Shown here: positions 18,281 through 27,091 of the stretch, one piece after another
How the letters are laid out: every line of letters begins with the position of its first letter
Numbering within the stretch: the first letter of the stretch is position 1
Source: Pullulanibacillus camelliae
GTDB lineage: Bacteria; Bacillota; Bacilli; Bacillales; Sporolactobacillaceae
Reading direction: 5' to 3'
Length of the DNA: 64,000 nt
Assembly (NCBI RefSeq): GCF_014642655.1
Contig: NZ_BMIR01000001.1
Coordinates: forward strand, 23,518-87,517
Program-made: the position numbers and the translations under genes
Notes under the pieces: model-generated
Databases searched by the model: none
Seen by the model: only the letters and a program-made list of their open reading frames with translations
What the model was told of the DNA's origin: nothing

Positions 18281-18740
18281 TGATCGTTTACTTCATGGGC
18301 AAGTTGCCTATGGTTGGACTCCGGCCCTCGATGCCAATGTTATTTTTATTGTTAACGATGAAGCAAAAAATGATCAAATGAAAGCAATGTCACTAAATTT
18401 AGCAAAACCAAACAATGTCAAACTTTATATTCGAGGAGTTGAGGAATCCGGTGAAATTATAAAGAAATTTGCCGAAGCCAAAAAAAGCAAGGTACTAGTT
18501 TTGGTGAAAAATACAAATGATGCCCTAGCGCTAGCACAAGAATCAGGGGGAACAATCAAGTTCATTAATGTTGGGGGATTACGCTACGAAGAAGGAAAGC
18601 GTAAACTGACAGATTTAGTAGCTGTAGATGATCATGATCTTGATAACCTTAAGAAACTAGAAGAAATGGGGGTAGAATTGGAGTTCAGATTGTTGCCACG
18701 TGATAAGAAGAAAAGCCTAAGTGAATTACTAAAAAAGTAA
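18258..18740 (+). CDS. PTS mannose-class EIIB component
   Basis: 160 residues beginning MISLVRIDDRLLHGQVAYGW; His13 in LLHGQV is the phosphorylated residue of mannose-class EIIB proteins, which phosphorylate the incoming sugar. I chose the ATG at 18258 because this N-terminus matches the family exactly; an upstream ATG at 18222 adds twelve residues that read through EIIA sequence. The start lies inside the end of EIIA. Confidence 0.93.
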   Translation: MISLVRIDDRLLHGQVAYGWTPALDANVIFIVNDEAKNDQMKAMSLNLAKPNNVKLYIRGVEESGEIIKKFAEAKKSKVLVLVKNTNDALALAQESGGTIKFINVGGLRYEEGKRKLTDLVAVDDHDLDNLKKLEEMGVELEFRLLPRDKKKSLSELLKK

Positions 18741-18760
18741 GATGAAGGAGGATAAAGTGA

Positions 18761-19552
18761 ATGTTAATCAATGCCATACTGCTTGGAATTGTAGCAGGTA
18801 TTGCCATTCTTGATGAACGTATCTTTGGTGTCGTATTACTCGAACGGCCTCTTGTCATTGGAATGTTAGTGGGTTTAGTTCTTGGGGATGTAAAAAGTGG
18901 AATTATCATTGGTGCACAATTGGAATTGATTTGGATGGGCATCGCAGGAATTGGGGCCTCAACCCCTCCAGATGTAGTAACAGGTGGCGTTCTTGGCACA
19001 GCCTTTGCCATCCTCTCCGGACACGGTGTAGCTGTTGCGCTAGCTCTCGCAGTCCCTATTGCTGTTTTAGCACAATCATTAGGTGTTTTAGTCAGAGTCA
19101 TTAATAGTTACTTTTTACACAGGGCTGATCAATATGCAAAGACCGCAAACTTTCGAGGGGTAACATTGATGATGTGGATTCCTCCCATCTTATTTTTCCT
19201 AAGTGTCTTCATCCCAACTTTTCTAGCCATTTTAGTTGGTGCAAACGAAGTTTCTGCACTTATTAACGCGATTCCTAAGACAATATTAGATGGCTTAACT
19301 GTTGCAGGGAATTTATTACCGGCTATTGGCTTTGCATTATTACTAGACATGTTATTTACCAAAAAAATGGCTGTATACTTCTTCCTTGGTTTTCTTGCTG
19401 CTTCATATCTAAAACTAGATATCACAGCGATAGCACTATTCGGTACATGTCTAGCCATCATTATATATGTTATTTTAAATCGCGATGATCACACCCCAGC
19501 TTTTGAACAGGTAACAGATAACTTAACTGAAGGAGAGATTGATTTTGAGTAG
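18761..19552 (+). CDS. PTS mannose-class EIIC membrane component
   Basis: 263 residues, mostly hydrophobic, with the mannose-class EIIC features GAQLELIWMGIAGIGASTPPD (about 52-72) and GGVLGTAFAI. Together with EIID it forms the sugar channel. Strong AAGGAGG ribosome site. Its last codons overlap the EIID start. It belongs to the same sigma-54 operon as EIIA and EIIB. Confidence 0.93.
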   Translation: MLINAILLGIVAGIAILDERIFGVVLLERPLVIGMLVGLVLGDVKSGIIIGAQLELIWMGIAGIGASTPPDVVTGGVLGTAFAILSGHGVAVALALAVPIAVLAQSLGVLVRVINSYFLHRADQYAKTANFRGVTLMMWIPPILFFLSVFIPTFLAILVGANEVSALINAIPKTILDGLTVAGNLLPAIGFALLLDMLFTKKMAVYFFLGFLAASYLKLDITAIALFGTCLAIIIYVILNRDDHTPAFEQVTDNLTEGEIDFE

Positions 19553-20354
19553 TGCAACCTCACTAACTAATAAAGAGCTTCGCAAGGTTTTTTGGAGATC
19601 CTTTGCTCTTCAAGGGGCTTTCAATTACGAAAGAATGCAAAATGTTGGATATGTCTATGCCATGATTCCTGTAATAAAAAAATTATATAAAGATCATGAT
19701 GATCAAGTCAAAGCATTACAAAGGCATTTAGAGCTTTTTAATACAACTCCCGCTGTTGCACCAGCAATAATGGGAATTTCAGCAGCTATGGAAGAACAGA
19801 ATGCTAATGACCCTGACTTTGATGAGCATTCTATTAATGCAGTAAAGGCCTCATTAATGGGACCGCTTGCCGGAATAGGTGATTCACTATTTTGGGGCAC
19901 ATTTCGGGTCATTGCCGCTGGTATTGGTATTTCCTTTGCCAAGCAAGGAAATTTTCTTGGCCCAATACTATTTCTTTTCCTCTATAACCTTCCGCATTTT
20001 CTATTAAGGATATTCGGATTGAAGTTCGGTTATCGCCTTGGAATTAGCTCATTGATAAGAATCCAAAAGCAAGGCTTGATGGATAGAATTATGTCCATTA
20101 CAACAACAATAGGTCTAGTTGTTGTCGGAGGAATGATTGCAACAATGTTAACCGTCACAACGCCATTGAAATTTGAAGTTAATGGTGCAAAAGTGGTCAT
20201 CCAGGATATACTCGATAAAATTCTTCCAAACATGCTACCACTTGCATTAACTTTTATAATCTATTTTCTAATTAAAAAGAAAATGAGTATTACAAAGTTA
20301 ACACTTCTCCTAATTGCAGCAGGAATATTATTACATGTTGTTAAAATCTTATAA
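19545..20354 (+). CDS. PTS mannose-class EIID membrane component
   Basis: About 269 residues. N-terminal KELRKVFWRSFALQGAFNYERMQNVGY is the hallmark of EIID, followed by GPLAGIGDSLFWGTFRVI and C-terminal membrane spans. It forms the membrane complex with EIIC. The most likely start is TTG at 19545 (SSATSLTNKEL), about 10 bases after AGGAG; a TTG two codons earlier is possible. It overlaps the EIIC stop by 8 bases. Confidence 0.92.
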   Translation: MSSATSLTNKELRKVFWRSFALQGAFNYERMQNVGYVYAMIPVIKKLYKDHDDQVKALQRHLELFNTTPAVAPAIMGISAAMEEQNANDPDFDEHSINAVKASLMGPLAGIGDSLFWGTFRVIAAGIGISFAKQGNFLGPILFLFLYNLPHFLLRIFGLKFGYRLGISSLIRIQKQGLMDRIMSITTTIGLVVVGGMIATMLTVTTPLKFEVNGAKVVIQDILDKILPNMLPLALTFIIYFLIKKKMSITKLTLLLIAAGILLHVVKIL

Positions 20355-20374
20355 AAGAAAGCGTGGAACGATAA

Positions 20375-21424
20375 ATGAAAATTGAAGATTATGTGAAAGA
20401 GACACCAAAAAAAATGAAAGAAATCCTTCAAGGTGCTGATGAATTGTTTTCAGAGGTTCGACAACAGAAGTTTTCTAAAATTATCGTAACAGGCTCCGGA
20501 ACAAGCTACCATTCTGGTATACAATCGTTAAAATTGATGCAACATTTTTTAGACATTGAAGTCACTATATTATATCCATTTCAAATTGATCAAGAGACAT
20601 TTCCCGCAGATTCTTCAGATATATTATTGATTGGAATCTCTCAAGGTGGAAGCAGTTATTCAACTTATAAAGCTATGAAAATAGCAAAAGAAGCCGGATG
20701 TAGAATTGCTTCAATGGCTGGAACAGAGAATGCATTAATTGATGAAATATCCGATTATGTACTCACGGTCAATTGTGGAGAAGAAAAGGTGGGCGCTAAG
20801 ACAAAAGGCTTCTATGCAACCAAATTGAATTTAACCTTATTTACTCTGCAGCTTGCAAGGGAATCCGGTAAACTCTCATTGAATGAATATCTAGAAGAAG
20901 TAAAGGCAATTGAAAAATATATCAATCATTTTCCATTCATATACGAACAATCTATAAACTGGGTCTCTACTAATAAGACAGAATTTGCTTCAGCAAAAGA
21001 TATCCGTGTCATTGGGACAAAGGATATCTATGGAGATACGCTAGAATCCGCTTTAAAATTATTAGAAACCATGCGCATTCCAGTTACAGGGTATGAATTT
21101 GAGGAATTTGTTCATGGGATCTATAATGCAATAAAAGAAGATTCGACAATCATCATTTTAGATACTGGTGAAGAAGCCCGTGTCAAAACATTAGTTACCG
21201 TCTTATCTGAATGGACCAAGAATATTTATATTATAGGAAAGAATACAGCTGACAAACCACAAAATTTAAAAGCTGATTTTTTAAATCATCCTTTCTATAG
21301 AACCTATGAATATATACTTCCGATTCAACTCATTTGTGCATTAGTTCCACCATTAAATGGCATTGATCCTGGAACACCTAAAGACACAAGCTTCCATCAA
21401 AAGCTGGCAAGTAAGAAGATTTAA
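20375..21424 (+). CDS. SIS-domain sugar-phosphate isomerase/deglycase (GfrF/FrlB/AgaS-like)
   Basis: 349 residues with two SIS domains like the isomerase half of GlmS and like fructoselysine-6-phosphate deglycases. First domain: IIVTGSGTSYHSGI (about 36-49) and GISQGGSSYST (phosphosugar loop); then GAKTKGFYATKLNL, like the GlmS ASTK segment; second domain: VIGTKDIYGDTLESALKLLE. There is no amidotransferase domain, so it is not GlmS. As last gene of a LevR/mannose-PTS operon, it probably acts on the phosphosugar made by this PTS. By analogy with the Salmonella gfr operon, an Amadori compound (glucoselysine or fructoselysine phosphate) is the leading guess; an amino-sugar phosphate is the alternative. 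Confidence 0.8.
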   Translation: MKIEDYVKETPKKMKEILQGADELFSEVRQQKFSKIIVTGSGTSYHSGIQSLKLMQHFLDIEVTILYPFQIDQETFPADSSDILLIGISQGGSSYSTYKAMKIAKEAGCRIASMAGTENALIDEISDYVLTVNCGEEKVGAKTKGFYATKLNLTLFTLQLARESGKLSLNEYLEEVKAIEKYINHFPFIYEQSINWVSTNKTEFASAKDIRVIGTKDIYGDTLESALKLLETMRIPVTGYEFEEFVHGIYNAIKEDSTIIILDTGEEARVKTLVTVLSEWTKNIYIIGKNTADKPQNLKADFLNHPFYRTYEYILPIQLICALVPPLNGIDPGTPKDTSFHQKLASKKI

Positions 21425-21796
21425 TCAATCAATTATAATTATATTGAAAACCTACCTCAATCATAAACTGAATGGCATGCTCCCCAGCTGCGCGCTGTAA
21501 AATCCCTTCCTCCAGTAGGGGGCACAAAGAATGCTGAGGAATTTTTAATTACACACTTAAACGATAAGGGGGAGACTGCGAAGCACCTGCTGCAAAACGC
21601 GCATCAAGATCTCACAACACCAAAAACAAGTAGAGAGTCTAAAACATTTGTTAGAACCAGGTGAGCAGTTTCCCCCCATTATATCCTTTAATATTTGGAT
21701 GAATTATAGCAGTGATTTAACATAGGCAAATCATAAGTAAACTTACTAACAATCTTTTGTAATATTCCACCTATAAGGTTTATACACTGCTTAATA
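21425..21796. other. Gap with an unassigned open-frame remnant
   Basis: Between convergent genes. On the + strand about 21467-21664 one frame stays open for some 65 codons (TEWHAPQLRAVKSLPPVGGT, later NAEEFLITHLNDKGETA) and ends at TGA, but lacks a start codon and ribosome site. I do not recognise it; it may be the end of a lost gene. No convincing terminator was found. Confidence 0.3.
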
Positions 21797-22846
21797 TTAT
21801 TTAACTCCATTAAAAGTATATGTGGTTTCTGTCTGATACACCTGTCCTGCTTCTAATGTACACTGCTTAAAATTGGGGTGATGGATGGCATCTGGTGGCC
21901 CTTGCGTTTCTAAGCAAACGCCCATGTACTTTCCAGACTGAGTCCCGCGAATCTTAAAGGTATCCTCCATTGTATTACTCGTATAAAGCACGACACTTGG
22001 TTCTTCCGTCGCTACGATAAGCTGGCGTCCACTTTCAGGATCTGATAAAACCATCTCTTGAGATTGCTGCTTATTTAAAAGAAAGGGATGATCATATCCT
22101 TGACCTACTAAGACGTTCTGAGGATGGCTAGAGGTTATACCATCGGCAATTTTTCGACCTGATCGAAAGTCAAAGGGAGTGCCTTCCACATTTAATAGTT
22201 TACCTGTCGGCAGCAAGGCTTCATCTAATTCAAAAAATTGCTTACTGTCCATGGTTAATGTATGCTCTAAAACATTCCGTTTAAGATCGCCACTCAGATT
22301 AAAGTAGCTATGGTTTGTTAAATTGACTAATGTTGTCTGATCTGTGGTTGCATGATAACGGATCTTAAGCTGATTAGCTTGGTTCAAAGTATAGGTTACT
22401 TTAACCTGCAAAGTGCCGGGATAGCCTTCTTCTCCATCTGGGCTAACGTAAGAAAACTGAATTCCCGATTCATTTTCTCCTTCAATGATAGCCGCATCCC
22501 AGATGACATGACTAAACCCTCTCGGCCCTCCGTGAAGATGGTTTTGACCTTCATTTTTTGGTAAAGCAAACCGTCTCCCATTTAGTTCGAACTCTGACTC
22601 AGCAATTCTTCCCGCCACTCTCCCAACAATAGCACCAAAATAGGGTGAATGGGTTAGATAGTCTTCAATAGAATCAAAACCAAGGACAACGTTTTCAAAA
22701 TTCCCCTCACGGTCAGGTGCAAATAATTCAGTGATAATACAACCATAGTCCAAACACGAAAGGCGCATGCCTTGTTCATTCACCAAAGTATATTGATAGA
22801 CTTGCTTACCATCGACTTGCCCAAATTCTTCTTGTAATACCTTCAT
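21797..22846 (-). CDS. galM: Aldose 1-epimerase (mutarotase)
   Basis: About 349 residues. It interconverts alpha and beta anomers of aldoses such as galactose or arabinose in the cytoplasm. Family marks: YFGAIVGRVAGRIA (about 67-80), NHLHGGPRGF, the catalytic His in NLTNHSYFNL and the catalytic Glu in CLETQGPPDAIHHP. ATG at 22846 is preceded by AGTGGGTGA; the GTG five codons upstream lacks a site. It has its own promoter with a palindrome over the -10 and lies next to a ROK repressor, suggesting use with several sugars handled in this region. Confidence 0.93.
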   Translation of the reverse strand: MKVLQEEFGQVDGKQVYQYTLVNEQGMRLSCLDYGCIITELFAPDREGNFENVVLGFDSIEDYLTHSPYFGAIVGRVAGRIAESEFELNGRRFALPKNEGQNHLHGGPRGFSHVIWDAAIIEGENESGIQFSYVSPDGEEGYPGTLQVKVTYTLNQANQLKIRYHATTDQTTLVNLTNHSYFNLSGDLKRNVLEHTLTMDSKQFFELDEALLPTGKLLNVEGTPFDFRSGRKIADGITSSHPQNVLVGQGYDHPFLLNKQQSQEMVLSDPESGRQLIVATEEPSVVLYTSNTMEDTFKIRGTQSGKYMGVCLETQGPPDAIHHPNFKQCTLEAGQVYQTETTYTFNGVK

Positions 22847-22887
22847 ATACGCGTCACCCACTTAATAAATTTAATTAATATAGTTCT

Positions 22888-22916
22888 AGTATAAACGTTT
22901 ATGCAATGGGTTTCAA
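22888..22916 (-). promoter_or_regulatory. Sigma-A promoter of galM with overlapping palindrome
   Basis: On the minus strand TTGAAA (22911-22916), 17-base spacer, TATACT (22888-22893). A perfect 12-bp palindrome ATAAACGTTTAT (22891-22902) covers the -10 edge and spacer and could bind a regulator; the neighbouring ROK protein is one candidate. Confidence 0.65.
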
Positions 22917-23025
22917 AACCCAGCTTTACTGAATCAATGAAGTATTAGGAGAAGGTTCTACTCGATTTAAAATGTGGGGCACACCATGGTTTGAAAGCCA
23001 CACGCCAAAACAAATTATGCGCTTC

Positions 23026-24228
23026 TTATATAGATAGCCTTTCATTGATGACTAAGGCGGCCGATCCAACAACCACACTGTCTGAATACAATGTTGTTTT
23101 AATCTGTGTTTTCTTTCCACCGTTTCCTACAGCCCGGGCTTTTATTGTTTCCCTCACTTTTTCCAAGAAAACATCACCTAATTGAATTAACGCGCCACCA
23201 ATAATAATTAATTTCGGATCAAGTAAATTAATAAGATTGGTCAACCCAATACCTAAGTAGGTTCCCGCCCCCTCTACCACCTGTATGGCCACTTCAGATC
23301 CTCTTTCCATCCCTCGCACAATATCACCGAATACCAATTGATCAATGTCTTTTTTCCAGATAGACTCCTCCTGCCGTGGCATTTGCTTTAATATTTTCTT
23401 TACCTTTTCAGTGATTGCAATAGTTGAAACTAACGTCTCTAGACAGCCATAATTTCCACAACTACATTTCTCTCCATTGATATCAACCATGGTATGTCCA
23501 AGCATGCCAGATTCATGATGGCTTCCTCTATGAAGTCCACCGTTGACAACTATACCACTTCCAACACCAGCATCAGCCATGACATAGACAAAGTCATCGC
23601 TGCTCTTCCCCAGTCCAAACCACTTTTCCGCTAGAGCCGCAACATTGGCATTAATGTCCAAAATCACCGGAAGCCCTAATGCCTCTTCAATAACAAACTT
23701 AATAGGGAGGCTTGCTTCATTGTAAAAATTATAAAGTGTAATGAACCCTTCTCTCGTCTCATTTAAAGGGCCTGGCACGCCAACTCCAACCCCCAATATT
23801 TTTGATATGGGGATATCAAATTCTCTTAATAATTTATAATAACTTTCTTTCAAAAATTGAATGATATTACTAAAGTCTCCTTTATTATTTGTTTCAATCT
23901 TTCGAGATGAGACCACTCGTCCCCTAAAGTTAACAAGAGCAATTCTAACTATAGTACGCCCTATCTCAATACCGATGGCGTACACTGATTCTGGGTTGAA
24001 ATCTAACAAAATAGGTCTTCTTCCAACTGTCGTCGAGCTTCCTAAACCACTTTCTAAAAGTATCTCTTCATTTAATAATTTATCAATAAGTCTTGTCACT
24101 GTTGGTTGAGGAATATTCAACGTCTTTGATAGTTCTATTCTTGAAATCGGACCATTATTTCTTATACTATCAATGATTTTCCCAATATTGTGATCCTTTA
24201 TTAATTCAACGATTTCCAATATAGCCAC
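23026..24228 (-). CDS. ROK-family transcriptional repressor (XylR/NagC type)
   Basis: 400 residues. N-terminal winged helix (about 15-75; ISRIELSKTLNIPQPTVTRLIDKLL) joined to a ROK sugar-kinase-like domain. Features: GIEIGRTIVRIALVNFRG, the sugar-binding HHESGMLGHTMVDINGEKC, and the zinc motif CSCGNYGCLET. Such proteins bind free sugars and release DNA. In the nucleotide-binding loop the kinase consensus is altered (GIEIGRT rather than GxDxGGT), as expected of a regulator. The start may be GTG at 24228 or, with better spacing from AAGGTGG, TTG at 24219. Target unknown; galM is downstream on the same strand. Confidence 0.88.
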   Translation of the reverse strand: MAILEIVELIKDHNIGKIIDSIRNNGPISRIELSKTLNIPQPTVTRLIDKLLNEEILLESGLGSSTTVGRRPILLDFNPESVYAIGIEIGRTIVRIALVNFRGRVVSSRKIETNNKGDFSNIIQFLKESYYKLLREFDIPISKILGVGVGVPGPLNETREGFITLYNFYNEASLPIKFVIEEALGLPVILDINANVAALAEKWFGLGKSSDDFVYVMADAGVGSGIVVNGGLHRGSHHESGMLGHTMVDINGEKCSCGNYGCLETLVSTIAITEKVKKILKQMPRQEESIWKKDIDQLVFGDIVRGMERGSEVAIQVVEGAGTYLGIGLTNLINLLDPKLIIIGGALIQLGDVFLEKVRETIKARAVGNGGKKTQIKTTLYSDSVVVGSAALVINERLSI

Positions 24229-24269
24229 CTTCTATGTACAAAAGTCTGATCCTCTAATCCAACGCTAAA

Positions 24270-24427
24270 GAAACTTGGCTTTCGTTAACTCGCCCTGTTG
24301 TGATTATAAAAATAATCACGCACTAAGGTTGCACCGCAAGTCGCAGGTGGGTCAAGGCAAGGCCTAACTAATACTATCCACCATAGGGTACGTCAGCGAA
24401 TGTTTATAAATTCTAACGGGATAAAAA
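24270..24427. repeat. Dispersed repeat B, copy 1 (divergent)
   Basis: Shares with the copies at 48536 and 58149 the order: TGTGATT...AATCAC, GGTTGCACCGCAAG, CGCAGGTG, ACGTCAGCGAA and a run ending TAAATTCTAACGGGATAAAAAA. This is the most diverged copy. Confidence 0.55.
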
Positions 24428-24851
24428 AACGGCAGAAAAAAACCACACCTCTCCTTCTATAGGAGGGAAAAAGGAATTACAGCATGATCATGTGGCAGCT
24501 CATGAATCCTGAACACTTATCGTTCAAGAGTTTTCAAGACCTATTTGCTCATAGGAGGATTGACGAGAAGGCTATGGAAGCGCGAGCCCCTTCTCATTCT
24601 GAGGCTTCGGAACTTTCCACCGTCTGATAAAGAGTAAATGATGCCCACCTAGCCAATACCTCTCCACCTCACAAATGATTCAAACACCAAAGCGCTTCTT
24701 TTATCAATCCTTCCTTCTAAATAGCTTAACAATAATTACACTTTTTGTTGAGTAAGAATACCTCACTGCCTAATCTTTCAATAAATAAGTGGATAAGACA
24801 AAACGAAAAGAGATCGCCCTCATACTGAACGATAAGATTTTAAAAGAGGCA

Positions 24852-25020
24852 GGGGAACCGGGCGAAGGTTATTCACGAATAAACGACGCGTTGTCCTGAA
24901 GAAGCTGACGACGAAGCAAGGTCTAGAAACTCAGGAACAGGAGCTTCTTGGGTCTAATAGATTTGAGAATCCTTAATGCACTTTGTCTAAGTGTCTTACA
25001 TTTTTCAAGACACTTCGGCT
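24852..25020. repeat. Dispersed repeat A, copy 1
   Basis: Shares with 48333-48493 the blocks ACCGGGCGAAGGTTA, TTCACGAATAA, CGCGTTGT, GAAGCTGACGAC, CAGGAACAGGAGCTTCTTG and GAATCCTTAA. Non-coding and with no transposase nearby. Confidence 0.65.
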
Positions 25021-25173
25021 AAAAACATCACATCCATGTGCTAACACCAAAGCTAGCACATCACTACCACCCCAAAAAGTAAAAAGCACTTTTCAGGGAC
25101 CCCGATGGTGCGCCTGAGGAGGTGCCCGTGGAAAGCAAAGTGTTTTGACGGAGCGGCTCATCACTTACTCAAA

Positions 25174-25214
25174 AATCCGAACGCATGCCTTCAAATTGTG
25201 AATGCGTCCGGATT
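25174..25214 (-). terminator. Terminator of the sulfatase/ABC operon
   Basis: Stem AATCCG-ACGCAT/ATGCGT-CGGATT with one internal mismatch, followed on the minus strand by TTTGAG. It lies 44 bases after the binding-protein stop. Confidence 0.8.
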
Positions 25215-25257
25215 CTCTATGAGCTGAATCCTTCTGTCCCAGCCCCCTATTTATTTC

Positions 25258-26283
25258 TTACTTATTCAATGCCTTTTGATAAAGATCTGGACTAATAAAG
25301 TCATTACCATCCACCACTTTATCAAGTGAGCCATTCTCAACAAATAATTTCTCTAGATTTTCAAACCATTTCTTTGCGGTGCCGTCCTTCATCTTTGCTG
25401 CAATATCCTTAGAGGTCATAAATTGCGTCGTCGTGACTTGGACCTTAAGCGATTCTTGATCTACCCCTGTGAAATCAGAGGTCAGCTTAACGGCTTCATC
25501 AGTATGATTTGATCTGTAATTATTAGCCTTTCCTAAAGCCTCAAGGAACTTAATAACATTCTCTTTGTTACTTTTAAGATACTTTGGATTGGCAACCCAG
25601 CTTTGAGGAAAGACATAGTCTGGGAAGAAGTTCGTGTCGTCAGCTAACTTCACCATATTGCTCTTTCCAACTTTTTTTTCAATCTCATTCGTAAAAGGAG
25701 ACCAAATCGCAACGGCATCTACTTTATTCGCTATGAACGCTGAAACTGCTCCTGAAACATCCATATTTACTTTTTTGACATCAGTTTCCTTAAGTCCTGC
25801 ATTTTTCAAAGCTAGATTAAGAACCATATCACCAGAAGTTCCTTTTGGAACGCCTATCGTCTTGCCCTTTAACCCTTTAATCGACGATATCCCTGATTTT
25901 TTCGTAGCAAGTACCATGTCACCAGTATTCAAGCTGTCCACCGCAATAATATTTCCTTTTCCTTGTGCTGCTAAGAAAGTGGCTCCTGGTCCAATATAAG
26001 CAATATCGATGTCCCCTGAAGCCATCGCAGCAAATTCAGGGGGACCACTATCAAATTTAACTAACTTCACTTTAATACCTGCATCTTTAAAATAACCTTT
26101 TTTCTGGGCGATGACCAATGGTGCTGCACCATGTATATCCGGCATATAGGCAATTCTTAAAGTTGGAACTTTTTTAGAGTCCCCAGAGCTTGAGGAGCCA
26201 CTACTTTTCCCACTAGAACACGCACTTAAAATCATAGAAAGAGCCATTATAATAGCTGTAATAATTAAATACTTGCGTTTCAT
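25258..26283 (-). CDS. Sulfonate/taurine-type ABC transporter binding lipoprotein (SsuA/TauA family)
   Basis: About 341 residues. Signal peptide with lipobox MILSAC (lipidated Cys22), then RIAYMPDIHGAAPLVIAQKKGYFKDAGI, the NMT1/SsuA-type fold, which binds small anions such as sulfonates, nitrate or thiamine precursors rather than sugars. SGDIDIAYIGPGATFLAAQG and GVPKGTSGDMVLNLALK line the ligand cleft. ATG at 26283 is used; a GTG three codons earlier sits too close to the ribosome site. Last gene of an operon headed by a sulfatase, so a sulfate ester is the likely ligand. Confidence 0.88.
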   Translation of the reverse strand: MKRKYLIITAIIMALSMILSACSSGKSSGSSSSGDSKKVPTLRIAYMPDIHGAAPLVIAQKKGYFKDAGIKVKLVKFDSGPPEFAAMASGDIDIAYIGPGATFLAAQGKGNIIAVDSLNTGDMVLATKKSGISSIKGLKGKTIGVPKGTSGDMVLNLALKNAGLKETDVKKVNMDVSGAVSAFIANKVDAVAIWSPFTNEIEKKVGKSNMVKLADDTNFFPDYVFPQSWVANPKYLKSNKENVIKFLEALGKANNYRSNHTDEAVKLTSDFTGVDQESLKVQVTTTQFMTSKDIAAKMKDGTAKKWFENLEKLFVENGSLDKVVDGNDFISPDLYQKALNK

Positions 26284-26302
26284 ACCTTTCACTTCCTTTA
26301 AA

Positions 26303-27091
26303 TTATTTTTTCACAGATAAGTATTCTTTATAAACCTTAGACCAAATATCATTTTTGATTTCTGAAAATCTTTCTGATAGCTTGGTCTCTTGATTCCTTG
26401 GATATGGGATGTCAACATCGATGATTTCTTTGATCCTACCTGGTCTTGCACTCATAATGACAACCTTTTGTGCTAATAAAACAGCTTCATCAACGTCATG
26501 CGTTATAAAAAAGCACGTTTTTTTCTTAGTATCCCAAATGTGTAAGAGTTCTTCTTGTAATTGTGCCCTTGTCTGAGCATCCAGCGCACCAAAAGGTTCA
26601 TCCATAAGTAAAATATCTGGTTCTGCAGTAAATGCCCTAGCAATCGCCACCCGCTGTCTCATCCCACCTGATAGCTCCTTAGGGTAAGCGTTTGCAAATT
26701 CTGTTAAACCCACTAGATCTAGGTATTCCATTGCCTTCTCTCTTCGCTGCTGTTTTCCCACACCATTCAGTTTAAGACCAAACTCCACATTCTTAAGTAC
26801 AGTCTTCCAGGGAAACAACGCATATTGTTGGAATACGACCCCTCTCTCCTTTCCCGGCTTTATGATTTCTGCATTATCTGCCATAACAGAACCAGACGTT
26901 TTATTTTCCAGACCAGCTATTATATTTAAAAGGGTACTCTTCCCACATCCACTTGGTCCTACCACACAAATGAATTCATTAGCTTGTATTTCTAAGTTGA
27001 CATCATTCAGGGCAACAACTTCTCCATGTCTTCCTTGATATATTTTCGAAAGATTCCTTATATTTATCTTAGGCATTATCTCATTCATCAT
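26303..27091 (-). CDS. Sulfonate/taurine-type ABC transporter ATPase (SsuB/TauB family)
   Basis: 262 residues with all ABC motifs: Walker A GPSGCGKST (about 43-51), Q-loop QQYALFPW, signature LSGGMRQRVAIARA, Walker B ILLMDEPFGALD and the switch ITHDVDEAVLLA. Energises uptake together with the permease upstream, whose stop codon overlaps its start (ATGA). Unlike the sugar importers in this window, this system brings its own ATPase. Confidence 0.93.
   Translation of the reverse strand: MMNEIMPKINIRNLSKIYQGRHGEVVALNDVNLEIQANEFICVVGPSGCGKSTLLNIIAGLENKTSGSVMADNAEIIKPGKERGVVFQQYALFPWKTVLKNVEFGLKLNGVGKQQRREKAMEYLDLVGLTEFANAYPKELSGGMRQRVAIARAFTAEPDILLMDEPFGALDAQTRAQLQEELLHIWDTKKKTCFFITHDVDEAVLLAQKVVIMSARPGRIKEIIDVDIPYPRNQETKLSERFSEIKNDIWSKVYKEYLSVKK

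Larger units (their letters stand above)
24229..25173. other. Non-coding region of about 1 kb built from repeat fragments
   Basis: No gene is supported here. It contains degenerate copies of repeats found elsewhere in the window: a type B copy (24270-24427), a type A copy (24852-25020) and a fragment like the end of type C (25094-25152). The rest is unexplained. The region looks like accumulated repeat debris between two catabolic islands. Confidence 0.6.

Noticed and set aside
19539..19544. EIID start at TTG 19539
   Set aside because: It lies only a few bases after the AGGAG site; the TTG at 19545 has better spacing.
24229..25173. CRISPR array or tRNA cluster in the gene-free block
   Set aside because: No regularly spaced identical repeats and no cloverleaf sequences are visible; the repeats are degenerate and irregular.
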